DNA of 64,000 nt from Planotetraspora kaengkrachanensis. GTDB taxonomy: Bacteria > Actinomycetota > Actinomycetes > Streptosporangiales > Streptosporangiaceae. Positions 28,839-41,346 of the stretch are shown here, piece by piece (position 1 is the first letter of the stretch; the number at the start of each line of letters is the position of its first letter). The notes below the pieces were generated by a model. It ran no database searches. It saw nothing but the letters and a program-made list of their open reading frames with translations, and was not told where the DNA came from. The translations under genes and the position numbers were made by a program. The stretch is taken from contig NZ_BONV01000033.1 of assembly GCF_016862895.1 (NCBI RefSeq), forward strand, positions 94,336-158,335. Direction: 5' to 3'.

Positions 28839-29831
28839 TCACCGCTTCTCGTGGAAAATCTCGTCCAGGACCGCGGCAAGACGTGGTCCATCGTGCCTCG
28901 GAGATCCGTCAGAAGCGGCCACATCGGCCAAAACCAATCGGCCGCCGAGGGACACGGCGGCCTTCTCCAGGGCCCGCGGATCGTCGACCACGCTCTGGTC
29001 GGCGACCACCGCGTCGACGAGCAGCGACGGCGCGTGGTCCCTGAGCACCTCCAGATGTTTCTCCGGGGAGAAGCCGTCGGTCTCCCCCGGCTGCGGCGCG
29101 AGGTTGAGTACGACCATGCGCCTGGCGCTGGTCGCGTGCAGCGCACGGGCCAGTTCGGGCACCTTGAGATGCGGCAGCACGCTCGTGAACCAGGAGCCGG
29201 GGCCGAACACCACCCAGTCGGCGTCCTCGACCGCCTCGACCGCCTGGGGGCAGGCGGGCGGGTCCGGCGGCACCAGTGAGATCGCCTGCACCCGCCCGGG
29301 GGTCAGCGCACAGGCCACCTGTCCCCGGACGACGGAGATCACCCCGTCCAGCTCGACCTCGGCCTCGATGTCCAGGGGAACCGACGCCATGGGCAGGACC
29401 CGGCCGTGCGCGCCGAGCAGCCGCCCCACCCAGTCGAGTCCCTTGACGGGGTCGTCGAGCAACTCCCACAGGGCCACGATCAGAAGGTTGCCGATGGCGT
29501 GCCCGTGAAGCTCGCCCTCGCTGCGGAACCGGTGCTGGACGACCTCGCTCCAGGTCTTGCCCCACTCGTCGTCGCCGCAGAGGGCCGCCAGCGCCATGCG
29601 CAGGTCGCCGGGTGGCAGCACGCCGAGTTCACGCCTCAGACGGCCGCTGGAGCCCCCGTCGTCGGCCACGGTGGCGACCGCCGTGAGGTGGCCGGTGACC
29701 CGTCTCAGGGCCGACAGAGAGGCGTACAGGCCGTGGCCGCCGCCGAGAGCGACGACCTTCGGCCCAGGTGGGGGACTCGCGAACTCCCCGGGGACTGCGG
29801 ACTCACCGAGTCCAAAGGCGAGCTCGTTCAT
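28839..29831 (-). CDS. yvcK: YvcK/CofD-like gluconeogenesis factor family protein
   Basis: A 330-aa protein of the YvcK (GlmR) family, which binds UDP-GlcNAc and influences wall-precursor synthesis and carbon balance in characterised bacteria. [18 protein letters not shown] near residue 25, [14 protein letters not shown] near residue 54, [13 protein letters not shown] near residue 108 and [14 protein letters not shown] near residue 208 are the signatures. It lies in the conserved order rapZ-yvcK-whiA. Confidence 0.93.
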   Translation of the reverse strand: MNELAFGLGESAVPGEFASPPPGPKVVALGGGHGLYASLSALRRVTGHLTAVATVADDGGSSGRLRRELGVLPPGDLRMALAALCGDDEWGKTWSEVVQHRFRSEGELHGHAIGNLLIVALWELLDDPVKGLDWVGRLLGAHGRVLPMASVPLDIEAEVELDGVISVVRGQVACALTPGRVQAISLVPPDPPACPQAVEAVEDADWVVFGPGSWFTSVLPHLKVPELARALHATSARRMVVLNLAPQPGETDGFSPEKHLEVLRDHAPSLLVDAVVADQSVVDDPRALEKAAVSLGGRLVLADVAASDGSPRHDGPRLAAVLDEIFHEKR

Positions 29832-29982
29832 GCTCCTCCTCGCCCGACGGCTCGCCTAACCCTAACGAAGCCCTTTTCCAGAAAGCCCTACTCTACGAAA
29901 AAGCTCCGGAAGATCCACAATTGCGCGGAAGGGCAGGCGCCGGGCGAGGGCGCGGCGGAAGGCGCCGCGAGATCCGAGGAGG

Positions 29983-30852
29983 CTACTCGCGGCCCATGTC
30001 GCGATGGCTGACCTGCACGTCCATGCCGTGCTCCCGCAGTCGGGAGCCGATCTCCTCGGCCATGGCGACGCTGCGGTGCTTGCCGCCGGTGCAGCCGACG
30101 GCGAGGGTCACGTAGCTCTTGCCCTCGCGGGTGTATCCCGCGGCCACGACCCCGAAGACGTCCTCGTATCCGTCGAGGAACTCCTTCGCGCCGGGCTGGC
30201 TGAGCACGTAGTCCCTCACGGGCGCGTCCAGGCCGTTCATAGGACGCAGGTCCGGCACCCAGTGAGGGTTGGGCAGGAACCGGCAGTCGACCACGAGGTC
30301 GGCGTCGACCGGCATGCCGTACTTGTAGCCGAAGGAGACGACGCTGACCTTGAGACCGGGCCGGTCCTCCCCGCCGAAGAAGGAGACGACCTTGTTGCGC
30401 AGCTCGTGGACGTTCAGCGACGAGGTGTCGATGACCAGGTCGGCATTGGCCCTGACTTCGCGGAGGATGCCGCGCTCCCGGCCGATGCCGTCGACCAGCC
30501 GGCCGTCCCCCTGAAGGGGATGGGGCCGCCGGACGTTCTCGAACCTGCGGACCAGCTCGTCGTCGCTCGCCTCCAGGAACATCACCCGGACGCCCACGCC
30601 GCGGCCGTCGAGCTCCTCAATCGCCGCGTTGAGGTCCGTCGTGAACGCAAGGCTGCGCACGTCGACCACCGCCGCCACCTTGTCGGCGGCCAGGTTGACC
30701 TTGCCCGCCTCCTCCGCCAGGGAGAACAGCAGACCAGGCGGCAGGTTGTCGATGACGAACCAGCCCACATCCTCAAGCGCCTTCGCCGCTGTGCTCCTGC
30801 CCGCCCCGGACATGCCCGTGACGACAACGAACGCCGGCTCAGTCGTGCTCAT
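29983..30852 (-). CDS. rapZ: RapZ/YvcJ family nucleotide-binding adaptor
   Basis: A 289-aa P-loop protein with Walker A GMSGAGRSTAAK near residue 15 and conserved C-terminal motifs (SFGYKYGMPVDADLVVDCRF; AVGCTGGKHRSVA). In E. coli RapZ links GlcN6P levels to sRNA decay; the actinobacterial role is less clear. ATG 30852 is chosen, as the upstream in-frame extension is Arg/Trp-rich and unlike the family. Between uvrC and yvcK, as expected. Confidence 0.93.
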   Translation of the reverse strand: MSTTEPAFVVVTGMSGAGRSTAAKALEDVGWFVIDNLPPGLLFSLAEEAGKVNLAADKVAAVVDVRSLAFTTDLNAAIEELDGRGVGVRVMFLEASDDELVRRFENVRRPHPLQGDGRLVDGIGRERGILREVRANADLVIDTSSLNVHELRNKVVSFFGGEDRPGLKVSVVSFGYKYGMPVDADLVVDCRFLPNPHWVPDLRPMNGLDAPVRDYVLSQPGAKEFLDGYEDVFGVVAAGYTREGKSYVTLAVGCTGGKHRSVAMAEEIGSRLREHGMDVQVSHRDMGRE

Positions 30853-31057
30853 CGCCCGCTCACCGTCCTGCCTGATAACGACCTTGATAACGGCCTCGTC
30901 CCATCGGCGCCCCCGCCGGTGGACGACCCACCCCTTGCCCGGAGCATGACACCGCCACACCACGGCGCGCCACCGGCTCGCCGCAACACGCGACCGGCCC
31001 GCCACCGCCCGTGACCGTTCGGGGCCGAGCCGACCCCGAGCGGACGTTCCGCGACGT

Positions 31058-33001
31058 TCACCCGCGGTCGTCCTTCAACGCCGCCACGATCGCGTCAGCG
31101 GTGGCCGGTCCGATGCCGGGAACCTCGAGGATGTCGGCGGCGGTCGCCTCCCGCAGCCGCTTGACCGAGCCGAAGTGGCGCAGGAGCGCCTGCCGTCGGG
31201 AGGGCCCCAGCCCCGGAACCTGGTCCAACGCGCTTTCCTTCACCGCTTTGGACCGCTTTGACCGATGGTAGGTGATAGCGAAGCGATGAGCCTCATCGCG
31301 CACGCGTTGCAGCAGGTAAAGACTCTCGCTGGTGCGCGGAAGGATCACCGGCAGGTCGTCCCCCGGCAGCCAGACCTCCTCCAGGCGCTTGGCCAGTCCG
31401 CAGACCGCGACGTCGTCGATCCCCAGCTCGTCGAGCGCTCGCTGGGCGGCCGCCGCCTGGGCCGGGCCGCCGTCCACGACGACGAGGTTGGGCGGGTAGG
31501 CGAATTTGCGCGGGCGACCGGTCTCCGGGTCGATGGGCGTCCCGACCGCCGGGTCGCTCCCCTGGTCCGCGAGCGCTTCCGCCGCCGGGGACTCACCGTC
31601 GAGCTCGCCGGTGGCGACGCGCTCCTCCAGGTAGCGCTTGAATCTCCGGCAGATGACCTCGTATATGGAGGCGACGTCGCCCTCGGCGCTCTTGATCGAG
31701 AACCTGCGGTATTCGCTCTTGCGTGCCAGGCCGTCCTCGAACACCACCATCGAGGCCACCACGTCGGAACCCTGGATGTGCGACACGTCGTAGCACTCGA
31801 TGCGCAGTGGCGCCTGGTCCAGGTCGAGGGCGTCGGCGATCTCCTGCAACGCGCGGCTGCGCGTGGTCAGGTCGCTCGCCCGCCGCAGCTTGTGCTGGGC
31901 CAGGGACTCCTTGGCGTTGCGCTCGACGGTCTCCATCAGGCTCTTCTTGTCGCCCCGCTGGGGGACGCGCAGATCCACCCGCGAGCCCCGCTGCTCGCTG
32001 AGCAACTCGATGACGGCCTCGACGTCGGGCGGCGAGGCCGGGACCAGGATCTCCCGGGGAATCGTGGCCTCGCTGTACATCTGGAGGAGGAACTGCTCCA
32101 CGAGGTCGCCCGACGTGGTCTCCTCGACCTTGTCCACGACCCAGCCGCGCTGGCCGCGGATCCGCCCTCCGCGCACGTAGAAGACCTGGACGGCCGCCTC
32201 GAGCGGGTCCTCGGCCAGGGCGATCACGTCGCAGTCGGTGCCGTCGCCGAGGACGACGGTCTGCTTCTCCAGGGCCCGCTGCAGCGCCTGGACGTCGTCG
32301 CGCAGCCGCGCGGCCTTCTCATACTCCTCGACGGCGGCCGCGGCGCGCATGTCACGCTCGAGCCGCTTGATGAAGCGGGTGGTGTTGCCCGCCATGAAGT
32401 CGCAGAAGTCCTCGGCCAGGTCGCGGTGCTCCTCGGGCGTGACGCGGCCCACGCAGGGCGCCGAGCACTTGTCGATGTATCCGAGCAGGCAGGGCCGCCC
32501 GATCTGGCCGGCCCGCTTGAAGACGCCGGCGGAGCAGGTCCGCACCGGGAACACGCGCAGAAGCAGGTCGACGGTCTCCCTGATCGCCCAGGCGTGCGAG
32601 TAGGGCCCGAAGTAGCGGGTCCCCTTGCGCTTGGCACCGCGCAGCACCTGCACGCGGGGGAAGTCCTCCGCCATCGTCACCGCGAGGTACGGATAGGACT
32701 TGTCGTCGCGGTATTTGACGTTGAACCGCGGGTCGAACTCCTTGATCCAGGAGTACTCCAGCTGGAGCGCCTCGACCTCGGTCCCGACGACGGTCCAGTC
32801 GACAGACGCCGCGCTGGTCAGCATCGTCTGGGTCCGCGGGTGCAGCCCCGCAAAGTCCGCGAAGTACGAGTTCAGCCGTTGGCGCAGGCTCTTGGCCTTG
32901 CCAACGTAGATCACCCGGCCGCCGGGGTCGCGAAAGCGATAGACGCCTGGCGACTCGGGGATCGATCCGGGCGCCGGTCTGTAGGTTGCCGGATCCGCCA
33001 C
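31058..33001 (-). CDS. uvrC: UvrABC system protein C
   Basis: Nucleotide excision repair nuclease making both incisions, 647 aa. The N-terminal GIY-YIG nuclease (GVYRFRD...[14 protein letters not shown]), the UVR motif (residues about 205-240), the RNase H-like C-terminal nuclease ([15 protein letters not shown]) and terminal helix-hairpin-helix motifs ([18 protein letters not shown]) are all present. GTG 33001 gives the usual N-terminus ([14 protein letters not shown]); TTG 33031 is the longer alternative. Confidence 0.95.
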   Translation of the reverse strand: MADPATYRPAPGSIPESPGVYRFRDPGGRVIYVGKAKSLRQRLNSYFADFAGLHPRTQTMLTSAASVDWTVVGTEVEALQLEYSWIKEFDPRFNVKYRDDKSYPYLAVTMAEDFPRVQVLRGAKRKGTRYFGPYSHAWAIRETVDLLLRVFPVRTCSAGVFKRAGQIGRPCLLGYIDKCSAPCVGRVTPEEHRDLAEDFCDFMAGNTTRFIKRLERDMRAAAAVEEYEKAARLRDDVQALQRALEKQTVVLGDGTDCDVIALAEDPLEAAVQVFYVRGGRIRGQRGWVVDKVEETTSGDLVEQFLLQMYSEATIPREILVPASPPDVEAVIELLSEQRGSRVDLRVPQRGDKKSLMETVERNAKESLAQHKLRRASDLTTRSRALQEIADALDLDQAPLRIECYDVSHIQGSDVVASMVVFEDGLARKSEYRRFSIKSAEGDVASIYEVICRRFKRYLEERVATGELDGESPAAEALADQGSDPAVGTPIDPETGRPRKFAYPPNLVVVDGGPAQAAAAQRALDELGIDDVAVCGLAKRLEEVWLPGDDLPVILPRTSESLYLLQRVRDEAHRFAITYHRSKRSKAVKESALDQVPGLGPSRRQALLRHFGSVKRLREATAADILEVPGIGPATADAIVAALKDDRG

Positions 33002-33039
33002 ATTCAGAAGCCTACTTGGATCCGCCGACAATTCCGGCT

Positions 33040-33192
33040 TCGCGAGATCGCTCAGGGCGGCCGCCGAGGCCGCCTCTTCACGAGATCGCTCCGGCCTCGG
33101 CTGGACGCTCAGCTCGCGCCGGCCACCGCCGGCACTTCCCCTTCACGAGCTCTTCACGATCTCTTCATGCGATCGCCCCCGGCCACCGCCGG
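33040..33192 (+). repeat. Short interspersed repeats in the uvrC-Rieske spacer
   Basis: The 279-bp gap 33002-33280 contains two copies of CCGGCCACCGCCGG (33119 and 33179, 60 bp apart), CGAGATCGCTC at about 33043 and 33081, and three TTCACGA-type units between 33077 and 33160. No gene is visible. It lies downstream of the Rieske gene and upstream of uvrC on the minus strand. Confidence 0.5.
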
Positions 33193-33280
33193 AGGCCCCT
33201 CCGGGAGATGGAAGCGCCCGGCGGGATCGTGGCAGGCCGCCGTCGCGGACCGGCCGCGGGGATCGCGCCGGGCGCGGGAC

Positions 33281-33733
33281 TCACCCCAGGGTGATGTCGC
33301 CACCGTTCACTTGGATCTTCATCTCCGGGAGCGGCGCCGACGCCGGGCCGTTCACCACGGAGCCGTCCTTCGCGCTGAACTTGCTCCCGTGGCACGGGCA
33401 GTCGATCGTGCCGTCGGCGATCTTGTCCACCATGCAGCCCTGGTGGGTGCACACCGCGCTGAACGCCTTGTACTCACCGGCCGCGGGCTGGGTCACGACG
33501 AGCTGAGCGGCCAAGATGACCTTCCCGCCCCCCACGGGGATGTCCGCGGTCTTGGCGATCGCGGCGCCGGCCTTGACCTTCGAGGCGGCCCCCTCGCCTG
33601 CCCCTTCCGCGGGCTGGGCGGGCTGGGCGGCCTCCGGCCCGGCGGTGGTGTATCCGGCACAGGCGGTCAGCGCGACGGCGAGACCGGCTCCTCCCGTACC
33701 GAAGATCATCGCTCGTCGGGTCGTTTCCGTCAT
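33281..33733 (-). CDS. Rieske [2Fe-2S] lipoprotein with twin-arginine-like signal
   Basis: A 150-aa exported Rieske protein. The signal region [23 protein letters not shown] has a twin Arg and a lipobox-like LTAC, so it is probably exported folded by Tat and lipidated. The cluster ligands are in CTHQGC (near residue 100) and CPCHGS (near residue 118). An Ala/Pro/Glu linker separates the anchor from the domain. ATG 33733 has AAGGACGATC upstream. No oxidase or cytochrome partner is adjacent; role unknown. Confidence 0.88.
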   Translation of the reverse strand: MTETTRRAMIFGTGGAGLAVALTACAGYTTAGPEAAQPAQPAEGAGEGAASKVKAGAAIAKTADIPVGGGKVILAAQLVVTQPAAGEYKAFSAVCTHQGCMVDKIADGTIDCPCHGSKFSAKDGSVVNGPASAPLPEMKIQVNGGDITLG

Positions 33734-33898
33734 GATCGTCCTTCCATGATGCGAACAGGTCAGGGTGCCGCGTCCGCCGTATCGGCGACGCGTCACTCTA
33801 CGTCGTCTATAACGGCCGGCATCCCTGGCATGGTTCAGCATGACGGACGACTGCTCTCGGGAGCGTAAGCGGGACCCCCGCCGACCTGCCCGGACGGG

Positions 33899-36739
<2,841 letters not shown>

Positions 36740-37024
36740 GGTGGTCCCGATAGGTCGATGGAGTCAACAGGAGGTGCACGGGCAAGCTATCCGGTGCCAC
36801 CGACAATTTCGGGGGCGTCTCCCGGCGGCCGGCGCGGGCGGCCGCCGAACGCCTCCGAAACGGTCACGCCCCCACACATCCAGGGTATGAGTTCCGTCAA
36901 ACCCGCGTCCCGGACTCCGGCCGGAAACTCTCTCTGTGAAACCACTCGCGCCCGCGTGCGCTTCCCCGGCGGTCCGGGCACGGCCGCCGGGACCCGGGTC
37001 CACCAGGTGGTCCATGATTGCCGT

Positions 37025-37831
37025 ATGTCCGCTGTCGAGGAGTTTCAGACCGAACTGGATGAATCCACGAGCCGGCTGCTGGCGACCGCCGCCCGGCTCA
37101 CCGACGACGACGTCCGCGCCCCCTCCCTCCTGCCCGGATGGACCCGGGGGCACGTCCTGGCCCACCTGGCGTGCAACGCCGACAGCCACATCAATCTGCT
37201 GACCTGGGCCAGGAGCGGCGTCAGGACGCCCCAGTACGCCGCTCCCGGCGTGCGGGAGGCCGAGATCCAGGCGGGTGCCGTACGGCCCGCGGAGGACCTG
37301 CTCGCCGACCTCGAGGCCAGCGCGGAGCGCCTGCGCGATGCGGTCGACCGCATGCCCTCCGAGGCCTGGTCGGCCACCGTGTGCGGCATGCGCCCGCCAG
37401 ACCATCCCGCCTGGTACATCCCGGCCCGCCGGCTCCGCGAGCTCGAGATCCATCATGTCGATCTCGGCGCGGGCTACGGCTGGGCCGACTGGCCCGAGAG
37501 CTTCGCCAGGCGGGAGCTGCACGACACCATGGCGTCGTGGCCCCACGGTGAGGGCCCGGTCAGCGAGATCGTCGCCCGGTGGGAGGACGGCGGGCGGATC
37601 CGGATCTGGAGCGGGCTCGGCCGCGGTCCCGCCGTGCACGGCTCACCCCGTGAGCTCGTCGCCTGGCTCACCGGGCGGGCGTTCGGAGAGGGCCTGGTCG
37701 TGAAGTGCTCCCCGGCGGACACGGCCGGTGCGCCCGGCCTGCCGCCGTCGCCGCCTCCATGGCTGGTGATGCCCGCTCCGCCGGATCTGCCCGCGCGGCC
37801 GCCGCGCACATGGCCGCCCGACCGTGACTAG
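37025..37831 (+). CDS. Maleylpyruvate isomerase-family mycothiol-dependent enzyme (DinB-like)
   Basis: A 268-aa protein of the MDMPI/DinB fold. The N-terminal four-helix bundle shows the metal-binding pattern: His in GWTRGHVLAHLACNADSH (near residue 45) and Glu/His in LRELEIHHVDLGAGYGW (near residue 140). It ends in a Pro-rich tail. These enzymes use the actinobacterial thiol mycothiol for isomerisation or detoxification; the substrate here is unknown. ATG 37025; the upstream 285-bp gap to uvrA has no other gene. Confidence 0.85.
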   Translation: MSAVEEFQTELDESTSRLLATAARLTDDDVRAPSLLPGWTRGHVLAHLACNADSHINLLTWARSGVRTPQYAAPGVREAEIQAGAVRPAEDLLADLEASAERLRDAVDRMPSEAWSATVCGMRPPDHPAWYIPARRLRELEIHHVDLGAGYGWADWPESFARRELHDTMASWPHGEGPVSEIVARWEDGGRIRIWSGLGRGPAVHGSPRELVAWLTGRAFGEGLVVKCSPADTAGAPGLPPSPPPWLVMPAPPDLPARPPRTWPPDRD

Positions 37832-37860
37832 CGTGAGCCGTACAGGATCTTAGGAGGATC

Positions 37861-38505
37861 ATGAGCTACACCGGAGACGTCACCCAGGGCGGCCCCGCCG
37901 ACGTGCGCGAGCTGCCCGGCCTGACCATTTCCAAGATCGAGGTCGGTGGCTTCGGCAATAACGCCTACCTTCTGCGGTGCACGGCCACCGGCGACGGGCT
38001 GCTCGTCGACGCGGCAGCGGAGCCGGACCGCCTGCTCGATCTCATCGGAGATCGGCCGATCAGCTCCATCGTGACCACCCACCGCCACCAGGACCACTGG
38101 ATGGCCCTGGAGGACGTGGCCAGGGCGACGGGAGCGCAGGTGATCGCCCACCCCCTCGACGCGCCCGAACTGCCGGTCGCGGTCGCGCGGACGGTGGAGC
38201 ACGGCGACCAGGTGACCGTGGGCGACGCCGTCCTGGACGTGATCCACCTGCGCGGGCACACGCCGGGGTCGATCGCGCTGCTCTACCAGGACTCCCACAT
38301 CTTCACCGGCGACTCGCTGTTCCCCGGAGGCGTCGGGAACACCCAGAAGGACCCGGAGCGGTTCGAGCAGTTGTTCACCGACGTCGCCGAGCGGATCTTC
38401 GACCGCCTCCCCGACGAGACGTGGGTGTACCCGGGCCACGGCAAGGACACGACCCTCGGCGTCGAGCGCCCGTCCCTCCCCGAATGGAAGGCGCGCGGCT
38501 GGTGA
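37861..38505 (+). CDS. MBL-fold metallo-hydrolase
   Basis: A 214-aa metallo-beta-lactamase-fold hydrolase with the zinc motif THRHQDHW (HxHxDH, near residue 77), HTPGSI, FTGDSLFPGG and PGHGKDT. It resembles glyoxalase II or related thioester hydrolases. A strong TAGGAGGATC ribosome site precedes the ATG. It is 29 nt after the mycothiol-type enzyme, suggesting a shared thiol-detoxification role; this pairing is inference. Confidence 0.88.
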   Translation: MSYTGDVTQGGPADVRELPGLTISKIEVGGFGNNAYLLRCTATGDGLLVDAAAEPDRLLDLIGDRPISSIVTTHRHQDHWMALEDVARATGAQVIAHPLDAPELPVAVARTVEHGDQVTVGDAVLDVIHLRGHTPGSIALLYQDSHIFTGDSLFPGGVGNTQKDPERFEQLFTDVAERIFDRLPDETWVYPGHGKDTTLGVERPSLPEWKARGW

Positions 38506-38557
38506 TCAGCGCCTGACCGGAGCCGGAGCGCACCCTGGAAGAAGCCGCGATGAACGG

Positions 38558-38582
38558 CCGCGTGCCCGATGCGGGCACGCGG
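38558..38582. terminator. Bidirectional terminator between the metallo-hydrolase and sigma factor genes
   Basis: An 11-bp perfect stem (CCGCGTGCCCG at 38558-38568 with 38572-38582) and 3-nt loop, directly abutting the stop of the convergent sigma factor gene. Confidence 0.7.
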
Positions 38583-39869
38583 TCACCCGGTGGGGGTCCC
38601 GTCCTGCCGGGCCGCCGCCCGCCGGAGGAATAGCGCGCGTTCCCGCTCGTTGCGCGTCAGCGCGGCGGCGCGTTCGAACTCCCGCCGCGCCTCGTCGAGC
38701 CTGCCCAGCCGGGCGAGGAGATCACCACGTACGGCGGGCAGCTGAGGATAGGCCGACAGGGTGCGCTCGGACGCGAGCGCGTCCACGATCTCCAGGCCTT
38801 CGGCGGGGCCGGAGTCCATCCCGACGGCGACGGCCCGGTTCAGCTCCACGACCGGAGACGGCGAGACGTGGGCCAGCACCTGGTAGAGCGCCGCGATCCG
38901 CTCCCAGTCCGTGTCCCGGCCCGATGTCGCGCGGGCGTGACAGGCGGCGATCGCGGCCTGCAGCGCGTACGGGCCGAACCTGCCGCCGAGCGCCTCGGCC
39001 CGGCCGATGGCCTCCAGGCCGCGGCGGATGAGCAGCCGGTCCCACAGACGCCGATCCTGGTCGAGGAGCAGCACGGGCTCGCCGCCCGGGCCCGTCCTGG
39101 CCCGCAGGCGGGACGCCTGGATCTCCATCAGACCGACCAGGCCGTGCACCTCGGGCTCTCCTGGCGCCAGCCCGGCCAGGATCCGGCCCAGCCGGAGCGC
39201 CTCCTGGCAGAGCTCCGGGCGCGTCCAGTCGCCCCCGCCCGTCGCCGCGTACCCCTCGTTGAAGATCAGATAGATCACGCCGAGCACCGACGACAACCGG
39301 TCGGCCAGTTCGTGCGGCGCCGGCAGTTCGAACTCCACCTTCTTCGCGGCGAGGGTCCGCTTCGCGCGGACGATCCGCTGGGCGACGGTGGGCTCCGCGA
39401 TCAGGAACGCGCGGGCGATCTCCTCGGTGGTGAGCCCACCGAGCAGGCGCAGGGTGAGCGCCACGCGAGACTCGGACGGCAGGACGGGATGACAGGCGGT
39501 GAAGATCAGCCTGAGCAGGTCGTCGCCGATGTCCTCGTCGGCCGAGGAGCCGGGGCCGGGCTCCACCCGCTGCCGGGCGTCGAGGTCGCGCCCGATCTCC
39601 TCCAGCTTGTGGGCGTACCTGGTCTGGCGGCGCAGGAGGTCGATCGCACGATGCTTGGCCGTCGCCATGAGCCACGCGCCCGGATTGTCGGGGACGCCCG
39701 ACTCGGGCCACTGTTCGAGCGCGATCACCAGCGCGTCCTGCGCGAGTTCCTCCGCCAGGCCCACGTCGCGGACCAGCCGGGCGAGCCCCGCGATCACCCT
39801 GGCGGACTCGATTCGCCACACCGCCTCGATCGCGCGGTGCGTGACGCGGTGAGGATCGGCGGCCGTCAT
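38583..39869 (-). CDS. ECF42-type sigma factor with TPR-like C-terminal extension
   Basis: A 428-aa sigma-70 family protein, far longer than ordinary ECF factors. Region 2 is seen in AEELAQDALVIALEQWP and ATAKHRAIDLLRR, region 4 in LTTEEIARAFLIAEPTVAQR. The remaining 230 residues form a helical TPR-like extension including VIYLIFNEGYAATGG and repeats ending in LGRLDEARREFERAAAL. This architecture plus a DGPF/YCII gene upstream defines group ECF42, which lacks a classical anti-sigma and whose extension is needed for activity. ATG 39869 is chosen; GTG 39890 is also in frame. Confidence 0.9.
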   Translation of the reverse strand: MTAADPHRVTHRAIEAVWRIESARVIAGLARLVRDVGLAEELAQDALVIALEQWPESGVPDNPGAWLMATAKHRAIDLLRRQTRYAHKLEEIGRDLDARQRVEPGPGSSADEDIGDDLLRLIFTACHPVLPSESRVALTLRLLGGLTTEEIARAFLIAEPTVAQRIVRAKRTLAAKKVEFELPAPHELADRLSSVLGVIYLIFNEGYAATGGGDWTRPELCQEALRLGRILAGLAPGEPEVHGLVGLMEIQASRLRARTGPGGEPVLLLDQDRRLWDRLLIRRGLEAIGRAEALGGRFGPYALQAAIAACHARATSGRDTDWERIAALYQVLAHVSPSPVVELNRAVAVGMDSGPAEGLEIVDALASERTLSAYPQLPAVRGDLLARLGRLDEARREFERAAALTRNERERALFLRRAAARQDGTPTG

Positions 39870-39980
39870 GGCCACCGATCCAACCACCACGCCGGCCCGC
39901 GCGGGAGGCGCGGGCCGAAATCTCAGCCGGGTCCCGGTGCGGCCCCGCCGCCCGTGAAGGCCGTGACGGCCGTAGAGCCC

Positions 39981-40070
39981 GCAAAGGCCGAAGGGACCGC
40001 AAAGGCCGAAGGGACCGCAAAGGCCGAAGGGACCGCAAAGGCCGAAGGGACCGCAAAGGCCGGAGAAGCC
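39981..40070 (-). repeat. 18-bp tandem repeat between the DGPF gene and sigma factor gene
   Basis: Four identical copies of GCAAAGGCCGAAGGGACC at 39981-40052 plus one diverged copy to 40070. The array begins 4 nt downstream of the DGPF gene stop (40075) and lies in the leader region of the ECF42 sigma gene. Perfect identity between copies implies recent slippage, so copy number probably varies between strains. Confidence 0.9.
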
Positions 40071-40074
40071 CGCC

Positions 40075-40449
40075 TCAGCCCGCCGGAGGGCCGAAGTCCT
40101 CCGGACCCATCACCTTCAGGACGGTGGACACGCCCTCCCAGCCCTGCCACAGGTCCCGGTGCAGTTTCATGAAGCGCGAGGTCCACTCGACGGCCTCCTC
40201 CTTCGACCTGACCTCGTACAGCGCGTAGCTGATGATCTCCTTCGCCTCGGCGAACGGCCCGTCGGTCACACTGAGCCGTCCGCCGGTCAGCTCGACCGTC
40301 GCGCCTGCCACGCTCGGGGCCAGCCCGGCGGTGTCGAGCAGGGCGCCGGCCGCGGCGGCCTCGCCGCCGAGCTTCATGATCGCCTCCATGAGCTCGGGAG
40401 GCGGTGGGGTCGGCGGCTGTTCCGACTTGAGCAGCACCAGGTAACGCAT
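40075..40449 (-). CDS. YCII-related DGPF-domain protein
   Basis: A 124-aa YCII/DGPF protein. RYLVLLKSEQPPTPP opens the ferredoxin-like fold and LSVTDGPFAEAKEIISYALY carries the name-giving DGPF motif near residue 70. Such proteins are found next to ECF42 sigma factors and are thought to belong to their regulon. A strong AAGGAGAGATC ribosome site precedes ATG 40449. It is transcribed toward the sigma gene. Confidence 0.92.
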   Translation of the reverse strand: MRYLVLLKSEQPPTPPPPELMEAIMKLGGEAAAAGALLDTAGLAPSVAGATVELTGGRLSVTDGPFAEAKEIISYALYEVRSKEEAVEWTSRFMKLHRDLWQGWEGVSTVLKVMGPEDFGPPAG

Positions 40450-40490
40450 GATCTCTCCTTCACCTTCTTGCGACGTTCTCCGTATGGGGT

Positions 40491-41180
40491 TCAGTTGTGC
40501 GCGGTCCGGCGGTAGAGGTGGAGCGCCACCGCTGAGATCCAGGCGCAGACGAGCACGATGGCCGCGGTGAAGGCCAGGTTGATCCACACGCTACCGCCGC
40601 CGGACGCGATGCCGGCGAAGCCCGCGAGGAACAGCACCCCGGTGGCCCGGGAGAACGCAGCCCATCCCCCGCGCCCCTCGCGGGCGAACCGCGATCCCAC
40701 CACGAAGCACGCCACGATCAGGCAGGCGAACCCGATGCCGCCCGAGACGAGGTGCAGTGTGCCGTGCCACGTGACCTCTGCCGCGCCCGCGGGCGCACCC
40801 ACCGGGAAGCCCAGAGCCGGGTCCGCGCGGAACGCCCCCGCCGCCACCATGCTCGCGCCGTACACGCCGACCAGGCGCGGCGCCCAGATGGCGCCCCGGC
40901 CGGGTCGCAGGCAACGTCCCAGGCCGACCGCGAACGCGATGGTCATCAGGCCGCTCACCACCAGGTCGGCGACGTGGATCCAGCCGAGGTCGCCGTTGGC
41001 GAGCAGGCTCCACGCGTGGCGGGAGAAGTCGAAGCCCTCGCGGGTGAGGCCCTCGATCACGGACACCAGTACGTAGATCGGCCCGGCGATGACGCCGTAG
41101 GCCAGCAAGGTCCTGGTGACGCTCGTCGCCGGATCGCAGCGCTCGCCGGTCGCGGCCGTGACCACCTGTCGTGCCGTCAT
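40491..41180 (-). CDS. DUF998-type integral membrane protein
   Basis: A 229-aa protein with about six membrane helices, including LLAYGVIAGPIYVLVSVIEG near residue 27 and a conserved EGFDFSRHAWSLLANGDLGW stretch near residue 50. The family is widespread but uncharacterised. ATG 41180 has AAGGGAACAGAC upstream. It is divergent from the merR-type gene, whose operator lies in the shared 166-bp spacer, so it may be a target of that regulator. Confidence 0.85.
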   Translation of the reverse strand: MTARQVVTAATGERCDPATSVTRTLLAYGVIAGPIYVLVSVIEGLTREGFDFSRHAWSLLANGDLGWIHVADLVVSGLMTIAFAVGLGRCLRPGRGAIWAPRLVGVYGASMVAAGAFRADPALGFPVGAPAGAAEVTWHGTLHLVSGGIGFACLIVACFVVGSRFAREGRGGWAAFSRATGVLFLAGFAGIASGGGSVWINLAFTAAIVLVCAWISAVALHLYRRTAHN

Positions 41181-41309
41181 GTCTGTTCCCTTCGGTCCCC
41201 GGGCCGCTCGTTCACGGCCCTCCACCTGGGCCTCGAACGGGCTCGCCCGGAATCGACACCGCGCAGGAAGTTTTTTCCTGCCGCCGCCGGCGGGCCGGGA
41301 TGCGGTGGT

Positions 41310-41340
41310 TTGACCTTGACGCAACGGCAACGTTTCTAAT
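41310..41340 (+). promoter_or_regulatory. MerR-type promoter with 19-bp spacer and dyad operator
   Basis: TTGACC (41310-41315) and TCTAAT (41335-41340) are separated by exactly 19 bp, the overlong spacing typical of MerR-activated promoters. The spacer holds the near-perfect dyad TTGACG-CAA-CGGCAA (41316-41330). The predicted transcription start coincides with the ATG at 41347, so the mRNA is probably leaderless. Confidence 0.75.
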
Positions 41341-41346
41341 GAGGGC

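Noticed and set aside
39923..40186. Small protein with AFAVPS repeats read through the 18-bp minisatellite
   Set aside because: It overlaps the DGPF gene in another frame and depends wholly on the repeat; no ribosome site.
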